This document shows positions 48,900 through 59,783 of a stretch of 64,000 nucleotides of DNA, one piece after another. Below the pieces are notes generated by a model, which saw only the letters and a program-made list of their open reading frames with translations, did no database searches and was not told the origin of the DNA. Numbering within the stretch: the first letter of the stretch is position 1; the number at the start of each line of letters is the position of its first letter. A program made the position numbers and the translations under genes. This DNA is from an uncultured Bacteroidota bacterium (lineage in GTDB: Bacteria > Bacteroidota > Bacteroidia > Flavobacteriales > Flavobacteriaceae), in NCBI GenBank assembly GCA_913047695.1, contig CAJWUI010000002.1, forward strand, positions 1 to 64,000, in the 5' to 3' direction.

Positions 48900-49916
48900 T
48901 TGTCTGAATCGTCAAAAATTAAAGTCGGAATTTCTGTAGGTGATCCTAATGGAATTGGATTTGAAATAATTTTAAAAACTTTTCAAGAAACAAATCTTTT
49001 CAAGAAATTTATTCCTATTGCTTTTGCACACCCTCAGAATTTTTTTGAGGAAAGTGAGAAGTACAAATTAGATACAAACATTATATGTGTTGAAAATATT
49101 GAGGATGTTAAGGAAAATTTCCTTAATGTTATTGATATTTGGGATCATCCTTTTCCAATTAATTATGGTAAAGATGAATCAACTGCAGGCAATTTTGCTT
49201 TTATTTCTTTAGAAGCTGCAACTAAGGCGTTAAGAAAAAACAAAATAGATATTTTAGTCACAGCACCAATAAACAAAAAAAATATTCAATCGAAGCTTTT
49301 TAAATTTAAAGGTCATACTGATTATTTGGATAAAGAAATTAAAGGAGAGAGTTTAATGTTTATGATATCTGATCAAATAAGGCTTGCGCTAGCCACTGAT
49401 CACATTCCCTTAGCTAAAGTAAATGAATTTGCTACAGAAAAAACAATCATAAAAAAAATTAAAATTCTTGAACATAGCTTAAAAAGTGATTTTAATATTT
49501 CTGAACCAAAAATTGCAATTTTAGCTATTAATCCACATGCAGGGGATTATGGAGTTATTGGAGAAGAAGAGGAGGATTTTTTAAAACCATTGGTAAAAGC
49601 TCAATACGTTAAAGGGATTAGAATCTATGGACCTTTTCCAGCGGATGGATTCTTTGGAAGTCAGTCATACCAAAAATTTGATGCTGTACTTGCTATTTAT
49701 CATGATCAAGGACTGATTCCATTTAAAACATTATCATTTGGGGAAGGTGTAAATTTTACTGCAGGACTCGATAGAGTTAGAACATCTCCTGATCACGGTA
49801 CTGCATATGATATTGCTGGCCAGGGAGAGGCTGATCATAATTCTTTTAAAAATGCACTTCATACAGCAAGAGAAATTTTCTTGAATCGTAAAAAATTTAA
49901 TGACTCTATCAATTAA
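48900..49916 (+). CDS. pdxA: 4-hydroxythreonine-4-phosphate dehydrogenase
   Basis: VGISVGDPNGIGFEIIL; VTAPINKKNIQ; INPHAGDYGVIG; YHDQGLIPFKTLSFGEGVNFTAGL; SPDHGTAYDIAG. Confidence 0.96.
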   Translation: MSESSKIKVGISVGDPNGIGFEIILKTFQETNLFKKFIPIAFAHPQNFFEESEKYKLDTNIICVENIEDVKENFLNVIDIWDHPFPINYGKDESTAGNFAFISLEAATKALRKNKIDILVTAPINKKNIQSKLFKFKGHTDYLDKEIKGESLMFMISDQIRLALATDHIPLAKVNEFATEKTIIKKIKILEHSLKSDFNISEPKIAILAINPHAGDYGVIGEEEEDFLKPLVKAQYVKGIRIYGPFPADGFFGSQSYQKFDAVLAIYHDQGLIPFKTLSFGEGVNFTAGLDRVRTSPDHGTAYDIAGQGEADHNSFKNALHTAREIFLNRKKFNDSIN

Positions 49917-49946
49917 AACTAATTAATTAGAAATATTTAGGAGTAA

Positions 49947-50855
49947 TCAATTTTTGTTTTTAAATATGCTTACAAAAAAACTTCCTAAAAGAGAGTGGAC
50001 AAGACTGGATAATGCAGCTGGTATAGCTACCAAAGGGCTTGTAAAGTTTTCACGAGCAAGTACAACACCTAGTCCTGAGTTTTGCATCCCTACCTCTATT
50101 GAGATCGTTTTTGCAACTTTCCAATTTTTAAATGCAATCCAACTTATTGAAAAACCTATAATGAAACCAGAAAGATGAAGTAAAACTAATGAAACTAAAA
50201 GTTTGAATCCTGATTCCAAAATAATATCTTTTCCCTGCCCTACTATACTGCCTACAATAAGACATATTAGCAGCACAGCTAAAGGTGGAGCATAATGTAA
50301 AACTTTTGAAACATACTTTGATAAGTACTTATTTAAAATTACACCAATTGAAATAGGAATTAAAACAACTTTAAGAGTACTATAAAATAGTCCCGTTGCA
50401 GATATATCGAGATAACTTCCAGAAAGTTTAAGAGTTAAAAAGGGGGTCATAAAAATTGCAATCATCGTTGAGCATGCAGTCATACATACTGAAAGAGCAA
50501 CCTCAGCTTTAGATAAATACGAAATTACATTAGAAGCTGTTCCGCCAGGACAGCATGAAACTAAAATCATACCTACGGCGAAAAGAGGAGGTAAATCAAA
50601 AATCTTAGCAATTCCCCATCCTAAAAAAGGCATAATAAGAAACTGAAGTATTAATCCTGTAATTACCCAATTAGGACTTTTTAATACTTCAACAAAATCA
50701 GAACTTTTTAATGTAAGACCCATCCCAAGCATTATTCCTGCTAAACCAAGTGTTATTAATGATCCACTAAACCACGTTGTCAATGGAGGATGAAATAAAC
50801 CCAAAAAAGCGAAAATTGAAACAATCCATGGGAATGCATTAGTAAATCGAGTCAT
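49947..50855 (-). CDS. Bile acid:sodium symporter family protein
   Basis: LGMGLTLKSSDF; VGMILVSCCPGGTASNVISYLSKAEVALSV; SIEVGMQNSGLGVVLA. Confidence 0.93.
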   Translation of the reverse strand: MTRFTNAFPWIVSIFAFLGLFHPPLTTWFSGSLITLGLAGIMLGMGLTLKSSDFVEVLKSPNWVITGLILQFLIMPFLGWGIAKIFDLPPLFAVGMILVSCCPGGTASNVISYLSKAEVALSVCMTACSTMIAIFMTPFLTLKLSGSYLDISATGLFYSTLKVVLIPISIGVILNKYLSKYVSKVLHYAPPLAVLLICLIVGSIVGQGKDIILESGFKLLVSLVLLHLSGFIIGFSISWIAFKNWKVAKTISIEVGMQNSGLGVVLARENFTSPLVAIPAALSSLVHSLLGSFFVSIFKNKN

Positions 50856-51014
50856 AGCCTTTCAATTAAAAATAATAATAAATGTAGCACTTTGACAGGA
50901 TTTAAATATTCGTAAAAAAGCAATAAATTTTACAATAAAAAGATTCTTTTATATTTTTGCTCCTCTATAATAGTCATGCTTGTTTAGATAATTAAGATAA
51001 TTCGATAAAATTAT

Positions 51015-52541
51015 ATGAAAAATGCCAGTTTATTTGCAAATTTAAAAAGCGACATACCAGCAAGTATTGTAGTATTTTTTGTCGCGCTGCCACTTTGTTT
51101 AGGGATTGCTTTAGCAAGTGGTGCCCCACTATTTTCTGGTCTAATTGCTGGAATAATAGGTGGAATAATTGTAGGTATTATCAGTGGTTCTCAAATAGGA
51201 GTAAGTGGTCCTGCTGCGGGACTTGCGGCTATCGTTTTTACTGCGATTGGAGATCTAGGTGGCTTTCAAAACTTTCTTCTAGCTGTAGTATTAGGTGGAC
51301 TTATTCAATTTGTCTTCGGTATACTTAGAGCAGGAGTTATAGGTTATTATTTCCCTTCATCAGTTATAAGGGGAATGTTAACAGGTATAGGTATCATAAT
51401 TATTATTAAACAAGTAAGACATTTTTTTGGCTATCAAAGTCCTGGAGAAGAATTTCCTGGAATTTTAGAGGCTTTAAATTATATTAATCCTGGAGCAACA
51501 TTAATTGCTATTGTAAGTATGGGAATATTATTGCTTTGGTCAAATATTTTGAGTAAAAAAGGGAAGATTTTTCAATTAATCCAAGGACCACTGGTTGCCG
51601 TTATAATTGGGATTATTTTTGTTGTTTTCACAAAAGGGAATAATTATTGGGCGATTCAGTCAGAACTTTTGGTTTCAGTTCCGGTTCCTGAGGATATTAA
51701 TTCGTTTTTTGGTCAATTTAGTTTTCCAAACTTTCAAGGCATCACAAGAGTTGAAATTTGGATAACAGCATTTACAATAGCCCTTGTTGCAAGTCTAGAG
51801 ACACTTTTATGTGTCGAGGCAACTGACAAATTAGATCCAGATAAACGAATTACACCTACGAACAGAGAACTAATTGCTCAGGGGACAGGGAATTTTATTT
51901 CTGGTTTAATAGGAGGTTTACCGGTAACTCAAGTTATTGTGAGAAGTTCCGCAAATATTCAATCTGGAGGTAAAACAAAAATGTCTGCTATCATTCATGG
52001 ATTCTTTTTGTTAATATCCATTATTCTCATTCCTGCATTACTTAATCAAATTCCATTATCTGTACTAGCAGCTATACTTTTTATAGTGGGATATAAACTT
52101 GCAAAACCAAGCTTATTTGTTACAATGTATAAATTAGGCTGGAAACAACTACTTCCATTTTTGATTACTATTATCGGTATCGTTTTCACGGATCTTTTGA
52201 TTGGGATTGGTTTAGGATTAATTTTAGGAATAGTAATTATAATAATTAATAGTTTCCAAAATTCACACTCAATTTCAACAGAGGGAAAAAATAAAACTAG
52301 AATTACATTAGCAGAAGAGGTTACTTTTTTTAATAAGGCATCAATATTAAAGGAATTAGATAAATTGCCAGAAGCAACATCCCTTGAAATAGACTTAAGA
52401 GGAACGAAATTTATAGATAATGATATAATTGAAATTTTTGAAGATTTTTTAGCAAAACAAAAAAATAAGAATTTTGAATTTAAAATTATATCCAGCAAAG
52501 GGGAATATAAAAACCCAGAAAATTTAGCTGAATTATTTTAA
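51015..52541 (+). CDS. SulP family inorganic anion transporter with C-terminal STAS domain
   Basis: DIPASIVVFFVALPLCLGIALASGAPLFSGLIAGIIGGI; GSQIGVSGPAAGLAAIV; C-terminal STAS-like LEIDLRGTKFIDNDIIE. Confidence 0.93.
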   Translation: MKNASLFANLKSDIPASIVVFFVALPLCLGIALASGAPLFSGLIAGIIGGIIVGIISGSQIGVSGPAAGLAAIVFTAIGDLGGFQNFLLAVVLGGLIQFVFGILRAGVIGYYFPSSVIRGMLTGIGIIIIIKQVRHFFGYQSPGEEFPGILEALNYINPGATLIAIVSMGILLLWSNILSKKGKIFQLIQGPLVAVIIGIIFVVFTKGNNYWAIQSELLVSVPVPEDINSFFGQFSFPNFQGITRVEIWITAFTIALVASLETLLCVEATDKLDPDKRITPTNRELIAQGTGNFISGLIGGLPVTQVIVRSSANIQSGGKTKMSAIIHGFFLLISIILIPALLNQIPLSVLAAILFIVGYKLAKPSLFVTMYKLGWKQLLPFLITIIGIVFTDLLIGIGLGLILGIVIIIINSFQNSHSISTEGKNKTRITLAEEVTFFNKASILKELDKLPEATSLEIDLRGTKFIDNDIIEIFEDFLAKQKNKNFEFKIISSKGEYKNPENLAELF

Positions 52542-52633
52542 GATTAGTGACAAAAAATTTTTAAAAAAGCTTTTATGTATTGTAAATTGAAATACATTTA
52601 TTGTTGTGATATTAAATAACCAAAAAATAATTT

Positions 52634-53260
52634 ATGGAAGCACAAACTAAGGAAACACAAGATAAAATGACACCTGATAAGTCATTAAATGAATTAAAAC
52701 TTGGAAACCAAAGGTTTGTTAATAAAAATCAGCTAAATCGAGATTTATTACAGCAAGTTAAACAAACAAGTACTGGCCAATATCCATTCGCAACAATCCT
52801 CAGCTGCATTGATTCTCGAGTCTCTTCGGAATTAATTTTTGATCAAGGTATCGGTGATATTTTCAGTGTCCGTATTGCTGGAAACTTCATTAACGAGGAT
52901 ATATTGGGGAGCATGGAATTTGCATGTAAGTTAGCTGGGACGAAATTAATATTAGTTTTAGGGCATACAGCTTGTGGAGCAGTGAAAGGCGCATGCGATC
53001 ATGCACGTCTAGGTAACCTGACAGCACTAATTAATAAGATTGAGCCTGCAGTAGAAGCAGTTACTGAGCCAAAAGAAGAAAGCCAAAGAAACTCATCAAA
53101 CATTAATTTTGTTAACAGTGTAGCAGAAAAAAATGTTGAGATGACAATTTCGAATATCCGATCGTCAAGTCCCGTTTTAGCTGAGATGGAAGAGCAGGGA
53201 TCGATCAAAATTATTGGCGGGATGTATGATATTGATACTGGTATAGTTCATTTCATATAA
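52634..53260 (+). CDS. Beta-class carbonic anhydrase
   Basis: ILSCIDSRVSSELIFDQGIGDIFSVRIAGNF; LVLGHTACGAVKGAC (Cys-Asp-Arg ... His..Cys). Confidence 0.95.
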   Translation: MEAQTKETQDKMTPDKSLNELKLGNQRFVNKNQLNRDLLQQVKQTSTGQYPFATILSCIDSRVSSELIFDQGIGDIFSVRIAGNFINEDILGSMEFACKLAGTKLILVLGHTACGAVKGACDHARLGNLTALINKIEPAVEAVTEPKEESQRNSSNINFVNSVAEKNVEMTISNIRSSSPVLAEMEEQGSIKIIGGMYDIDTGIVHFI

Positions 53261-53278
53261 GGTCTCTCTATTTGATAT

Positions 53279-55492
53279 TTGCGAATTTTAAATTCCACAA
53301 TTGACTTTAAGCTTATGCTCAAGTTTCTAAATACTTTAATTTATTTTAAATTAAGTTACTATTCTGCTGCTATTTATTTTGTATTAATTTCTTGTAACAG
53401 AACTGGATATAAAAATACCTATCCAATAACAAAAAAAATTCCTGTCTCGAATAACTATTATGGCACAAAAATAATAGATGATTATCGTTGGCTTGAAGAT
53501 GATAACTCTGATGACACAAAAAAGTGGGTAATTAATCAGAATAATACAACTTTCAAATATTTAGATGAAATTCCTTTTAGAAATGATCTTAAGGTTCGAT
53601 TAGAACAACTTTGGGATTATGAAAAAATCTCAGCACCATTTAAAGAAGGACAATACACTTATTTCTACAAAAACGATGGTCTTCAAAATCAATCTATTCT
53701 TTGCCGAGAAAACAATAAAAATAACGCTGAAGTCTTTTTAAATCCAAACAGTTTTTCTAAAGATGGTACTACCTCTCTATCCACATTAAGCTTCTCTAAA
53801 ACAGGAGATTTAGTTGCATATTCTATAAGTGAAGGAGGAAGCGATTGGAGAAAAATTATAGTGATGAACGCCAGTAATAAAAAAATAATTGAGGATACTT
53901 TAGTAGATGTAAAATTCAGTGGCATACAATGGAAACTTGATGAAGGTTTTTTCTATTCTAGTTATGATAAACCGAAAGGAAGTGAGCTTAGTGACATGAC
54001 CGATCAGCACAAATTATATTATCATAAGTTAGGAACTAAACAATCTGAAGACATATTAGTGTATGGTGGAGAACAGGATCAAAAACACAGATATGTTGGA
54101 GCAAAAGTTTCTGATAATGGGAAGTACCTTTTTATTTCAGCCTCTAAAACAACTTCTGGCAATATCAGTTTTTTAAAGGACTTAAATTTGAATTTGAAAA
54201 CTAGCCCCTTAATCAGAGTAGATGAAAATTATCAAACAGATAGTTATTTATTACACTCAGATGGGGAAAAGCTGTATATAGTTACTAACAGCAATGCACC
54301 AAATCAAAAGCTTATAGTGGTTAATGCCAGAAAACCACAAGAAAAATACTGGAAGGATTTTATACCTGAAGGGAAGTATGTTCTTTCACCAACTGCTGGA
54401 GGTGGATATTTTTTTGCTCGCTATATCGCTGATGTAATAACAAAAGTAATTCAATATGATATGGGTGGTGTAAATATGGGAGAAATAGAGTTACCAGGAT
54501 TAGGAACAGCTTATGGTTGGAGTGGAAAAAAAGACCAAGAAGTTTTATATTTCAGTTTCACAAACTACCATTCCCCTAGCCAAATATATTCTTATAATCC
54601 AAAAACAAAAACATCAATAAAATACTGGGAGCCCCGAATTGATTTTGATTCAAATGATTATAAGTCAGAACAAATTTTTTATAAATCAGAAGATGGAACT
54701 AAAATTCCAATGATTATTACTTACAAAAAAGGTATAAAATTTGATGGCCAAAACCCTACCATTTTATATGGATATGGAGGCTTCAATATAAGTATCCGGC
54801 CTTCTTTTAATATAGCAAATGCTGTTTGGTTAGAACAGGGAGGGATTTATGCTGTTCCAAATATCAGGGGTGGTGGAGAGTATGGGAAAGAATGGCATAA
54901 AGCAGGAACACAACAAAAAAAACAAAATGTATTTGATGACTTCATTGCAGCAGCAGAATTTCTAATAAAAAATAAATTTACCAATCCAGAGTTTCTTGCT
55001 ATTAGGGGAGGTTCAAACGGTGGCTTACTTGTTGGAGCCACGATGACTCAAAGGCCTGAACTAATGAAGGTCGCATTACCTGCAGTAGGAGTTTTAGATA
55101 TGTTACGTTATCACAAGTTTACTGCAGGTGCAGGCTGGGCATACGATTATGGTACTTCCGAAGATTCTAAGGAGATGTTTGATTATTTAAAAAGTTATTC
55201 TCCAGTTCATAATGTAAAAGAGGATACAAATTACCCTGCGACTTTAATTACAACTGGGGATCATGATGACCGTGTGGTTCCTGCACACTCTTTTAAATTT
55301 GCAGCCAAGCTACAAAACAAACAAAATGGAGAAAATCCAGTTTTAATTCGGGTAGAGACCAACGCCGGACATGGAGCTGGAACTCCTGTATCAAAAAGAA
55401 TTGACCAATACGCGGATATCTTTGGATTTACTCTTTTTAATATGGGATTTAAAGCTTTACCCCAAAAGGTCAAAAATAAAGTGAAAGGGTAA
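53279..55492 (+). CDS. Prolyl oligopeptidase family serine peptidase (S9A), lipoprotein
   Basis: IIDDYRWLEDDNSDDTKKW; RGGSNGGLLVGATMTQRPEL; TTGDHDDRVVPAHSFKF; NAGHGAG. Confidence 0.95.
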   Translation: MRILNSTIDFKLMLKFLNTLIYFKLSYYSAAIYFVLISCNRTGYKNTYPITKKIPVSNNYYGTKIIDDYRWLEDDNSDDTKKWVINQNNTTFKYLDEIPFRNDLKVRLEQLWDYEKISAPFKEGQYTYFYKNDGLQNQSILCRENNKNNAEVFLNPNSFSKDGTTSLSTLSFSKTGDLVAYSISEGGSDWRKIIVMNASNKKIIEDTLVDVKFSGIQWKLDEGFFYSSYDKPKGSELSDMTDQHKLYYHKLGTKQSEDILVYGGEQDQKHRYVGAKVSDNGKYLFISASKTTSGNISFLKDLNLNLKTSPLIRVDENYQTDSYLLHSDGEKLYIVTNSNAPNQKLIVVNARKPQEKYWKDFIPEGKYVLSPTAGGGYFFARYIADVITKVIQYDMGGVNMGEIELPGLGTAYGWSGKKDQEVLYFSFTNYHSPSQIYSYNPKTKTSIKYWEPRIDFDSNDYKSEQIFYKSEDGTKIPMIITYKKGIKFDGQNPTILYGYGGFNISIRPSFNIANAVWLEQGGIYAVPNIRGGGEYGKEWHKAGTQQKKQNVFDDFIAAAEFLIKNKFTNPEFLAIRGGSNGGLLVGATMTQRPELMKVALPAVGVLDMLRYHKFTAGAGWAYDYGTSEDSKEMFDYLKSYSPVHNVKEDTNYPATLITTGDHDDRVVPAHSFKFAAKLQNKQNGENPVLIRVETNAGHGAGTPVSKRIDQYADIFGFTLFNMGFKALPQKVKNKVKG

Positions 55493-55505
55493 AATTTAAT
55501 TCACT

Positions 55506-55985
55506 ATGATACGTGAGGCAAAATCTAAAGACGCAAAAGCCATAGCTTCAATTTATAACCACTATATTTTAAATTCTTCAATAAGTTTTGAAGAAAACCC
55601 CGTAGATGAAAATATTATAATTGAAAGGATAAATTATAATGAAAAGAATAAGTGGTGGATTTATGAATCTGCTGATGAATTATTAGGTTATGCATATTCC
55701 ACTAACTGGAAATCTAGATCAGCATACCGCCATACGGTCGAAAGCAGTATTTATTTAAAGCCAAACAATTTCCGAAATGGAATAGGAACAGCACTTTATA
55801 CAAAACTTTTAGAATCATTGAAAAAAGAGGGATTTAGAAGGGTTTTGGCTGGAATTTCTTTGCCTAATGAATCAAGTGTTCTGTTTCACGAGAATTTTGG
55901 ATTTAAAAAAGTAGGACAACTTGAGTCAGTGGGATATAAGTTCAAAAAGTGGATAGATATTGGTTATTGGGAGCTTAAAATTTAG
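55506..55985 (+). CDS. GNAT N-acetyltransferase (phosphinothricin acetyltransferase-like)
   Basis: IASIYNHYILNSSISFEENPV; SSIYLKPNNFRNGIGTALYTKLLESLKKEGF; GFKKVGQLESVGYKFKKWIDIGYWELK. Confidence 0.88.
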   Translation: MIREAKSKDAKAIASIYNHYILNSSISFEENPVDENIIIERINYNEKNKWWIYESADELLGYAYSTNWKSRSAYRHTVESSIYLKPNNFRNGIGTALYTKLLESLKKEGFRRVLAGISLPNESSVLFHENFGFKKVGQLESVGYKFKKWIDIGYWELKI

Positions 55986-55990
55986 AAATA

Positions 55991-57331
55991 CTAATTTTGC
56001 ATTTCAAACTCCTCCATGAATTTTGTTGTATACTTTCCATTTAAATAGGCAGGATTATTCATTAATTTTAAATGAAACGGAATAGTTGTTTTTACACCTT
56101 CTATAATAAATTCCTCCAGAGCACGCTTCATTTTATGGATTGCACCCTCTCTTGTTTGAGCTGTGGTGATTAGTTTAGCGATCATTGAGTCATAGTGAGG
56201 GGGAATTACATAACCACTATAAACATGAGTATCCAGTCTTACCCCATGTCCTCCAGGGAAATGCATTGTGCTTATCATTCCAGGACTTGGTCTAAAATCA
56301 TTAAACGGGTCTTCTGCATTAATTCGACATTCTATAGAATGGAGTTTAGGGAAATAATTTTTACCTGAAATTTTTTCACCTGCTGCAACCTTTATTTGCT
56401 CACATATCAGATCAAAATCTATCACTTGCTCAGTAACAGGATGTTCTACTTGAATTCTTGTATTCATTTCCATGAAGTAGAAATCCTTATTTTTATCTAC
56501 TAGAAATTCAATTGTACCTGCTCCTTCATATTTTATAAATTCAGTTGCTTTTACTGCAGCCTCACCCATTTTGTTTCTTAGCGTAGAAGTCATAAATGGG
56601 GAAGGAGTTTCTTCAGTCAATTTTTGATGACGTCGCTGTATTGAGCAATCCCTTTCAGAAAGATGACAGGCTTTCCCACTTGAATCTCCAACTACTTGGA
56701 TCTCAATATGACGAGGTTCTTCGATTAGCTTTTCAATGTACATACCGTCATTACCAAATGAAGCAGCAGCCTCTTGTCTTGAACTATTCCATGCTTTTTC
56801 AAGGTCCTGTGATTTCCATATTGCTCGCATTCCTTTCCCGCCACCCCCGGCGGTTGCTTTTAACATTACCGGATAGCCTATTTCAGATGCTATTTGTTCA
56901 GCTTCTTTAAAACTTCCAATTATACCTTTTGAACCTGGAATAGTCGGGATTCCAGCTTCTTGCATGGTTTTTTTCGCTGAAGCTTTATCTCCCATTTTAC
57001 TTATCATAGATGGAGAAGCACCAATAAATTTAATTTTATGTTCCTCACATATTTCAGAGAATTTTGCATTTTCAGATAAAAAGCCATAACCAGGATGTAT
57101 AGCATCTGCATTTGTTATTTCGGCTGCAGCAATAATATTTGAAATTTTTAAGTAAGATTCGTTACTAGCGGCTGGCCCAATACAAACGGCCTCGTCCGCA
57201 AATCGAACATGTAGGCTATCAGCATCAGCTTTTGAATAAACAGCAACTGTTTTTATACCCATTTCTTTGCAAGTACGAATAATTCTCATGGCAATTTCAC
57301 CCCTGTTTGCAATTAGAATTTTATTGAACAT
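55991..57331 (-). CDS. accC: Acetyl-CoA carboxylase biotin carboxylase subunit
   Basis: [51 protein letters not shown]. Confidence 0.97.
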   Translation of the reverse strand: MFNKILIANRGEIAMRIIRTCKEMGIKTVAVYSKADADSLHVRFADEAVCIGPAASNESYLKISNIIAAAEITNADAIHPGYGFLSENAKFSEICEEHKIKFIGASPSMISKMGDKASAKKTMQEAGIPTIPGSKGIIGSFKEAEQIASEIGYPVMLKATAGGGGKGMRAIWKSQDLEKAWNSSRQEAAASFGNDGMYIEKLIEEPRHIEIQVVGDSSGKACHLSERDCSIQRRHQKLTEETPSPFMTSTLRNKMGEAAVKATEFIKYEGAGTIEFLVDKNKDFYFMEMNTRIQVEHPVTEQVIDFDLICEQIKVAAGEKISGKNYFPKLHSIECRINAEDPFNDFRPSPGMISTMHFPGGHGVRLDTHVYSGYVIPPHYDSMIAKLITTAQTREGAIHKMKRALEEFIIEGVKTTIPFHLKLMNNPAYLNGKYTTKFMEEFEMQN

Positions 57332-57340
57332 TTTTAATAT

Positions 57341-57838
57341 TTAAAGGGGTTTGATTAAAAATAACGGTTGATCAAATTCAACAGGAGAAGCGTCGTCAAT
57401 AAGGATTTTGACAATCGTACCACCTAATTCAGATTCAATCTCATTAAAAAGTTTCATAGCTTCAATAACACAAAGAACATCTCCTTCCTTAATTGTGTCT
57501 CCAACTTCAACAAATGGAGGTTTTTCAGGGGCTGATTTTCTATAAAAAGTTCCAATAATAGGAGATTTAATTGTAATTAATTCGTCATCTTCAGATGTAG
57601 ACTTATTTTTTTTATTTTCGTCACCTTTATTATCTTTTGAGGGTACTTCTAATGATTGAGAAGTAGAAGGTGATATTGGTAATGGGTTTACATTTTGCAA
57701 AAATTTAACAGGTTCCGCACCATTAGAGCTTCCTCCAGTTTTGATTGTTATTTTAATATCCTCCATTTCAAGTTTTACCTCTTGTGCACCAGATTTGGCT
57801 ACAAATTTTATTAGGTTTTGAATGTCTTTTATGTCCAT
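57341..57838 (-). CDS. accB: Acetyl-CoA carboxylase biotin carboxyl carrier protein
   Basis: C-terminal [25 protein letters not shown] biotinylation motif. Confidence 0.96.
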   Translation of the reverse strand: MDIKDIQNLIKFVAKSGAQEVKLEMEDIKITIKTGGSSNGAEPVKFLQNVNPLPISPSTSQSLEVPSKDNKGDENKKNKSTSEDDELITIKSPIIGTFYRKSAPEKPPFVEVGDTIKEGDVLCVIEAMKLFNEIESELGGTIVKILIDDASPVEFDQPLFLIKPL

Positions 57839-57853
57839 TTTATTGATTTTAAT

Positions 57854-58858
57854 TTAATATGCCCACGTAAGGTAAGCTGCCCCCCATGTAAAGCCGCCAC
57901 CAAAGGCTGCAAAAACTAGCTTATCTCCTGTTTTTAATTTATTTTCATAATCTTTTAATAATAGCGGTAATGTTGCCGCGGTAGTGTTTCCATAATATTC
58001 AATATTCATCATCACTTTGCTCGGATTTAGGTCCAGACGCTGTGTTGTTGCATCAACAATTCTTTTATTTGCTTGATGCGGAACAAGATAATCAATACTC
58101 TCGTTATCAAGTTCGTTTCTTTTCATGATTTCTTTTGTGACGTTGGACATTTCTGAGACGGCATACCTGAAGACGGTTTTGCCATCTTGATGAATGTTGT
58201 GCCATCCTTTATCTAAGGTGTCTTTTGATGTAGGATGCAGTGAGCCTCCTGCTTTTATTTTTAAAGACATTCTATCTGAACCATCACTTCTAAAGTATTC
58301 ATCTTCCCAGCCATTTTCATTTAAGCTAGGTTCAAATAAAACGGCCCCCCCTCCATCACCAAATATTATACAAGTTGTACGATCTGTGTAATCAACGATG
58401 GAGGACATTTTATCAGCACCAATCAGTAATACTTTTTTATATCGCCCTGAACTCACATATGCAGCTGCAACACTCATTCCATAAAGGAAACCAGAACAAG
58501 CAGCGTTTAAATCATATGCAAAAGCATTCCTAGCTCCTATTGACGAGGCAACGTAAGGTGCAGTTGCTGCTACGTGTAAATCTGGTGTAATTGTTGCAAC
58601 AATCACAAGATCAATAGTATTCACGTTAGTATTTTTCTTTTTTAATAGATCTTTAGCTGCTTCTATTGCAAGATATGATGTTGCTTTATTATTATCCAAA
58701 AGGATTCTACGCTCTTTTATACCTGTTCTACTTTGAATCCATTCATCACTAGTATCAACCATGGTCTCTAATTTATGATTAGAAAGGATTGTTTCAGGCG
58801 TGTATCCTCCGACAGCAGTTATGGCTGCTTTGAGAACTTTTTTTCCCTTCAGGTGCAT
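57854..58858 (-). CDS. fabH: Beta-ketoacyl-ACP synthase III
   Basis: TSDEWIQSRTGIKERRI; AYDLNAACSGFLYGMSVA; VPHQANKRIVDA; YGNTTAATLPLLL. Confidence 0.97.
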   Translation of the reverse strand: MHLKGKKVLKAAITAVGGYTPETILSNHKLETMVDTSDEWIQSRTGIKERRILLDNNKATSYLAIEAAKDLLKKKNTNVNTIDLVIVATITPDLHVAATAPYVASSIGARNAFAYDLNAACSGFLYGMSVAAAYVSSGRYKKVLLIGADKMSSIVDYTDRTTCIIFGDGGGAVLFEPSLNENGWEDEYFRSDGSDRMSLKIKAGGSLHPTSKDTLDKGWHNIHQDGKTVFRYAVSEMSNVTKEIMKRNELDNESIDYLVPHQANKRIVDATTQRLDLNPSKVMMNIEYYGNTTAATLPLLLKDYENKLKTGDKLVFAAFGGGFTWGAAYLTWAY

Positions 58859-58978
58859 TTAGTTGTTTGCTTTTAAAGCGAAATTAAGATTAAGATAATG
58901 GTTTTTTAATGCAATCAAAATAATACGATCAAAAAGATTTTTGATAAATCAACTAAGATATTGTTTAACTATTTCTGA

Positions 58979-59176
58979 TTATGCAGTCTCTGTTTCAGTA
59001 GCATCAATAAGTACTTTACCTCTGTAATAAAGCTTGCCTTCATGCCAATGAGCTCTATGATAAAGATGCGCTTCACCTGTTTTCGAACATGTTGAAATTT
59101 GTTGATTAGCAGCTTTATAGTGAGTCCTTCGTTTGTCTCTTCTTGTCTTGGAAATTTTTCTTTTTGGATGTGCCAT
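58979..59176 (-). CDS. rpmF: 50S ribosomal protein L32
   Basis: [57 protein letters not shown]. Confidence 0.97.
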   Translation of the reverse strand: MAHPKRKISKTRRDKRRTHYKAANQQISTCSKTGEAHLYHRAHWHEGKLYYRGKVLIDATETETA

Positions 59177-59183
59177 GGTTTTT

Positions 59184-59753
59184 TTATTGTAATAAACTAT
59201 TTAATTTCTCCCAGCGTGGGTCTTTATGAGTAGCAGATTTTCTGTTTTGTGGGTCCAGTTGTTCTAACTTACTTAAAATATCATTTTTTAATGTTCCATT
59301 TTTAATACCAGGATGTACTCTTTTTAAAGGAAGTGATAAAACAACCATTTCATAAAAATGTTGCGCTACATTAATCTGGTAACTACCTTCCGGAATCATC
59401 AAAATTTCATCTGGGTCGTTATCACTAGGAGTACCAAACTTGACAATCATATCAAAATTTGTTTTTACAGCATGGTTGAATAATTCTGTCGAAACATCGC
59501 ATGATAGTAATACATTCCCTCTGACATCAAAATGTAATTCAAAGAATGAAGCTTTTTTGTCCAGAGTTAATTTACCTTCTAATTCCGTTTTGTGAAAATC
59601 ATCAAACCCAAAGTATTGAAAGAACTTGTTCTCTATAGCAAATGAAAAATTATGTTTACCTTCTTTTAACCCTACAAAAGGTATTGTGAATTCCTTCAAC
59701 TCCATTTGCAATATTTTTACAACAAATTTATTAAATTTTTTAACTAATAGCAT
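59184..59753 (-). CDS. DUF177 (YceD) domain-containing protein
   Basis: Position directly upstream of rpm[23 protein letters not shown]...[10 protein letters not shown]. Confidence 0.9.
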   Translation of the reverse strand: MLLVKKFNKFVVKILQMELKEFTIPFVGLKEGKHNFSFAIENKFFQYFGFDDFHKTELEGKLTLDKKASFFELHFDVRGNVLLSCDVSTELFNHAVKTNFDMIVKFGTPSDNDPDEILMIPEGSYQINVAQHFYEMVVLSLPLKRVHPGIKNGTLKNDILSKLEQLDPQNRKSATHKDPRWEKLNSLLQ

Positions 59754-59783
59754 TAAAATTTGTTTCGTTAAAATGACGGTTAA

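Noticed and set aside
51095-51328. ORF-track entries antisense to or overlapping clear genes (for example 3586-3867, 4399-4617, 8420-8635, 9570-9839, 15914-16117, 22737-23018, 39245-39505, 51095-51328, 52046-52498, 56596-56910, 62812-63102).
   Set aside because: They shadow well-supported coding frames and show no domain, signal or start/stop logic of their own.
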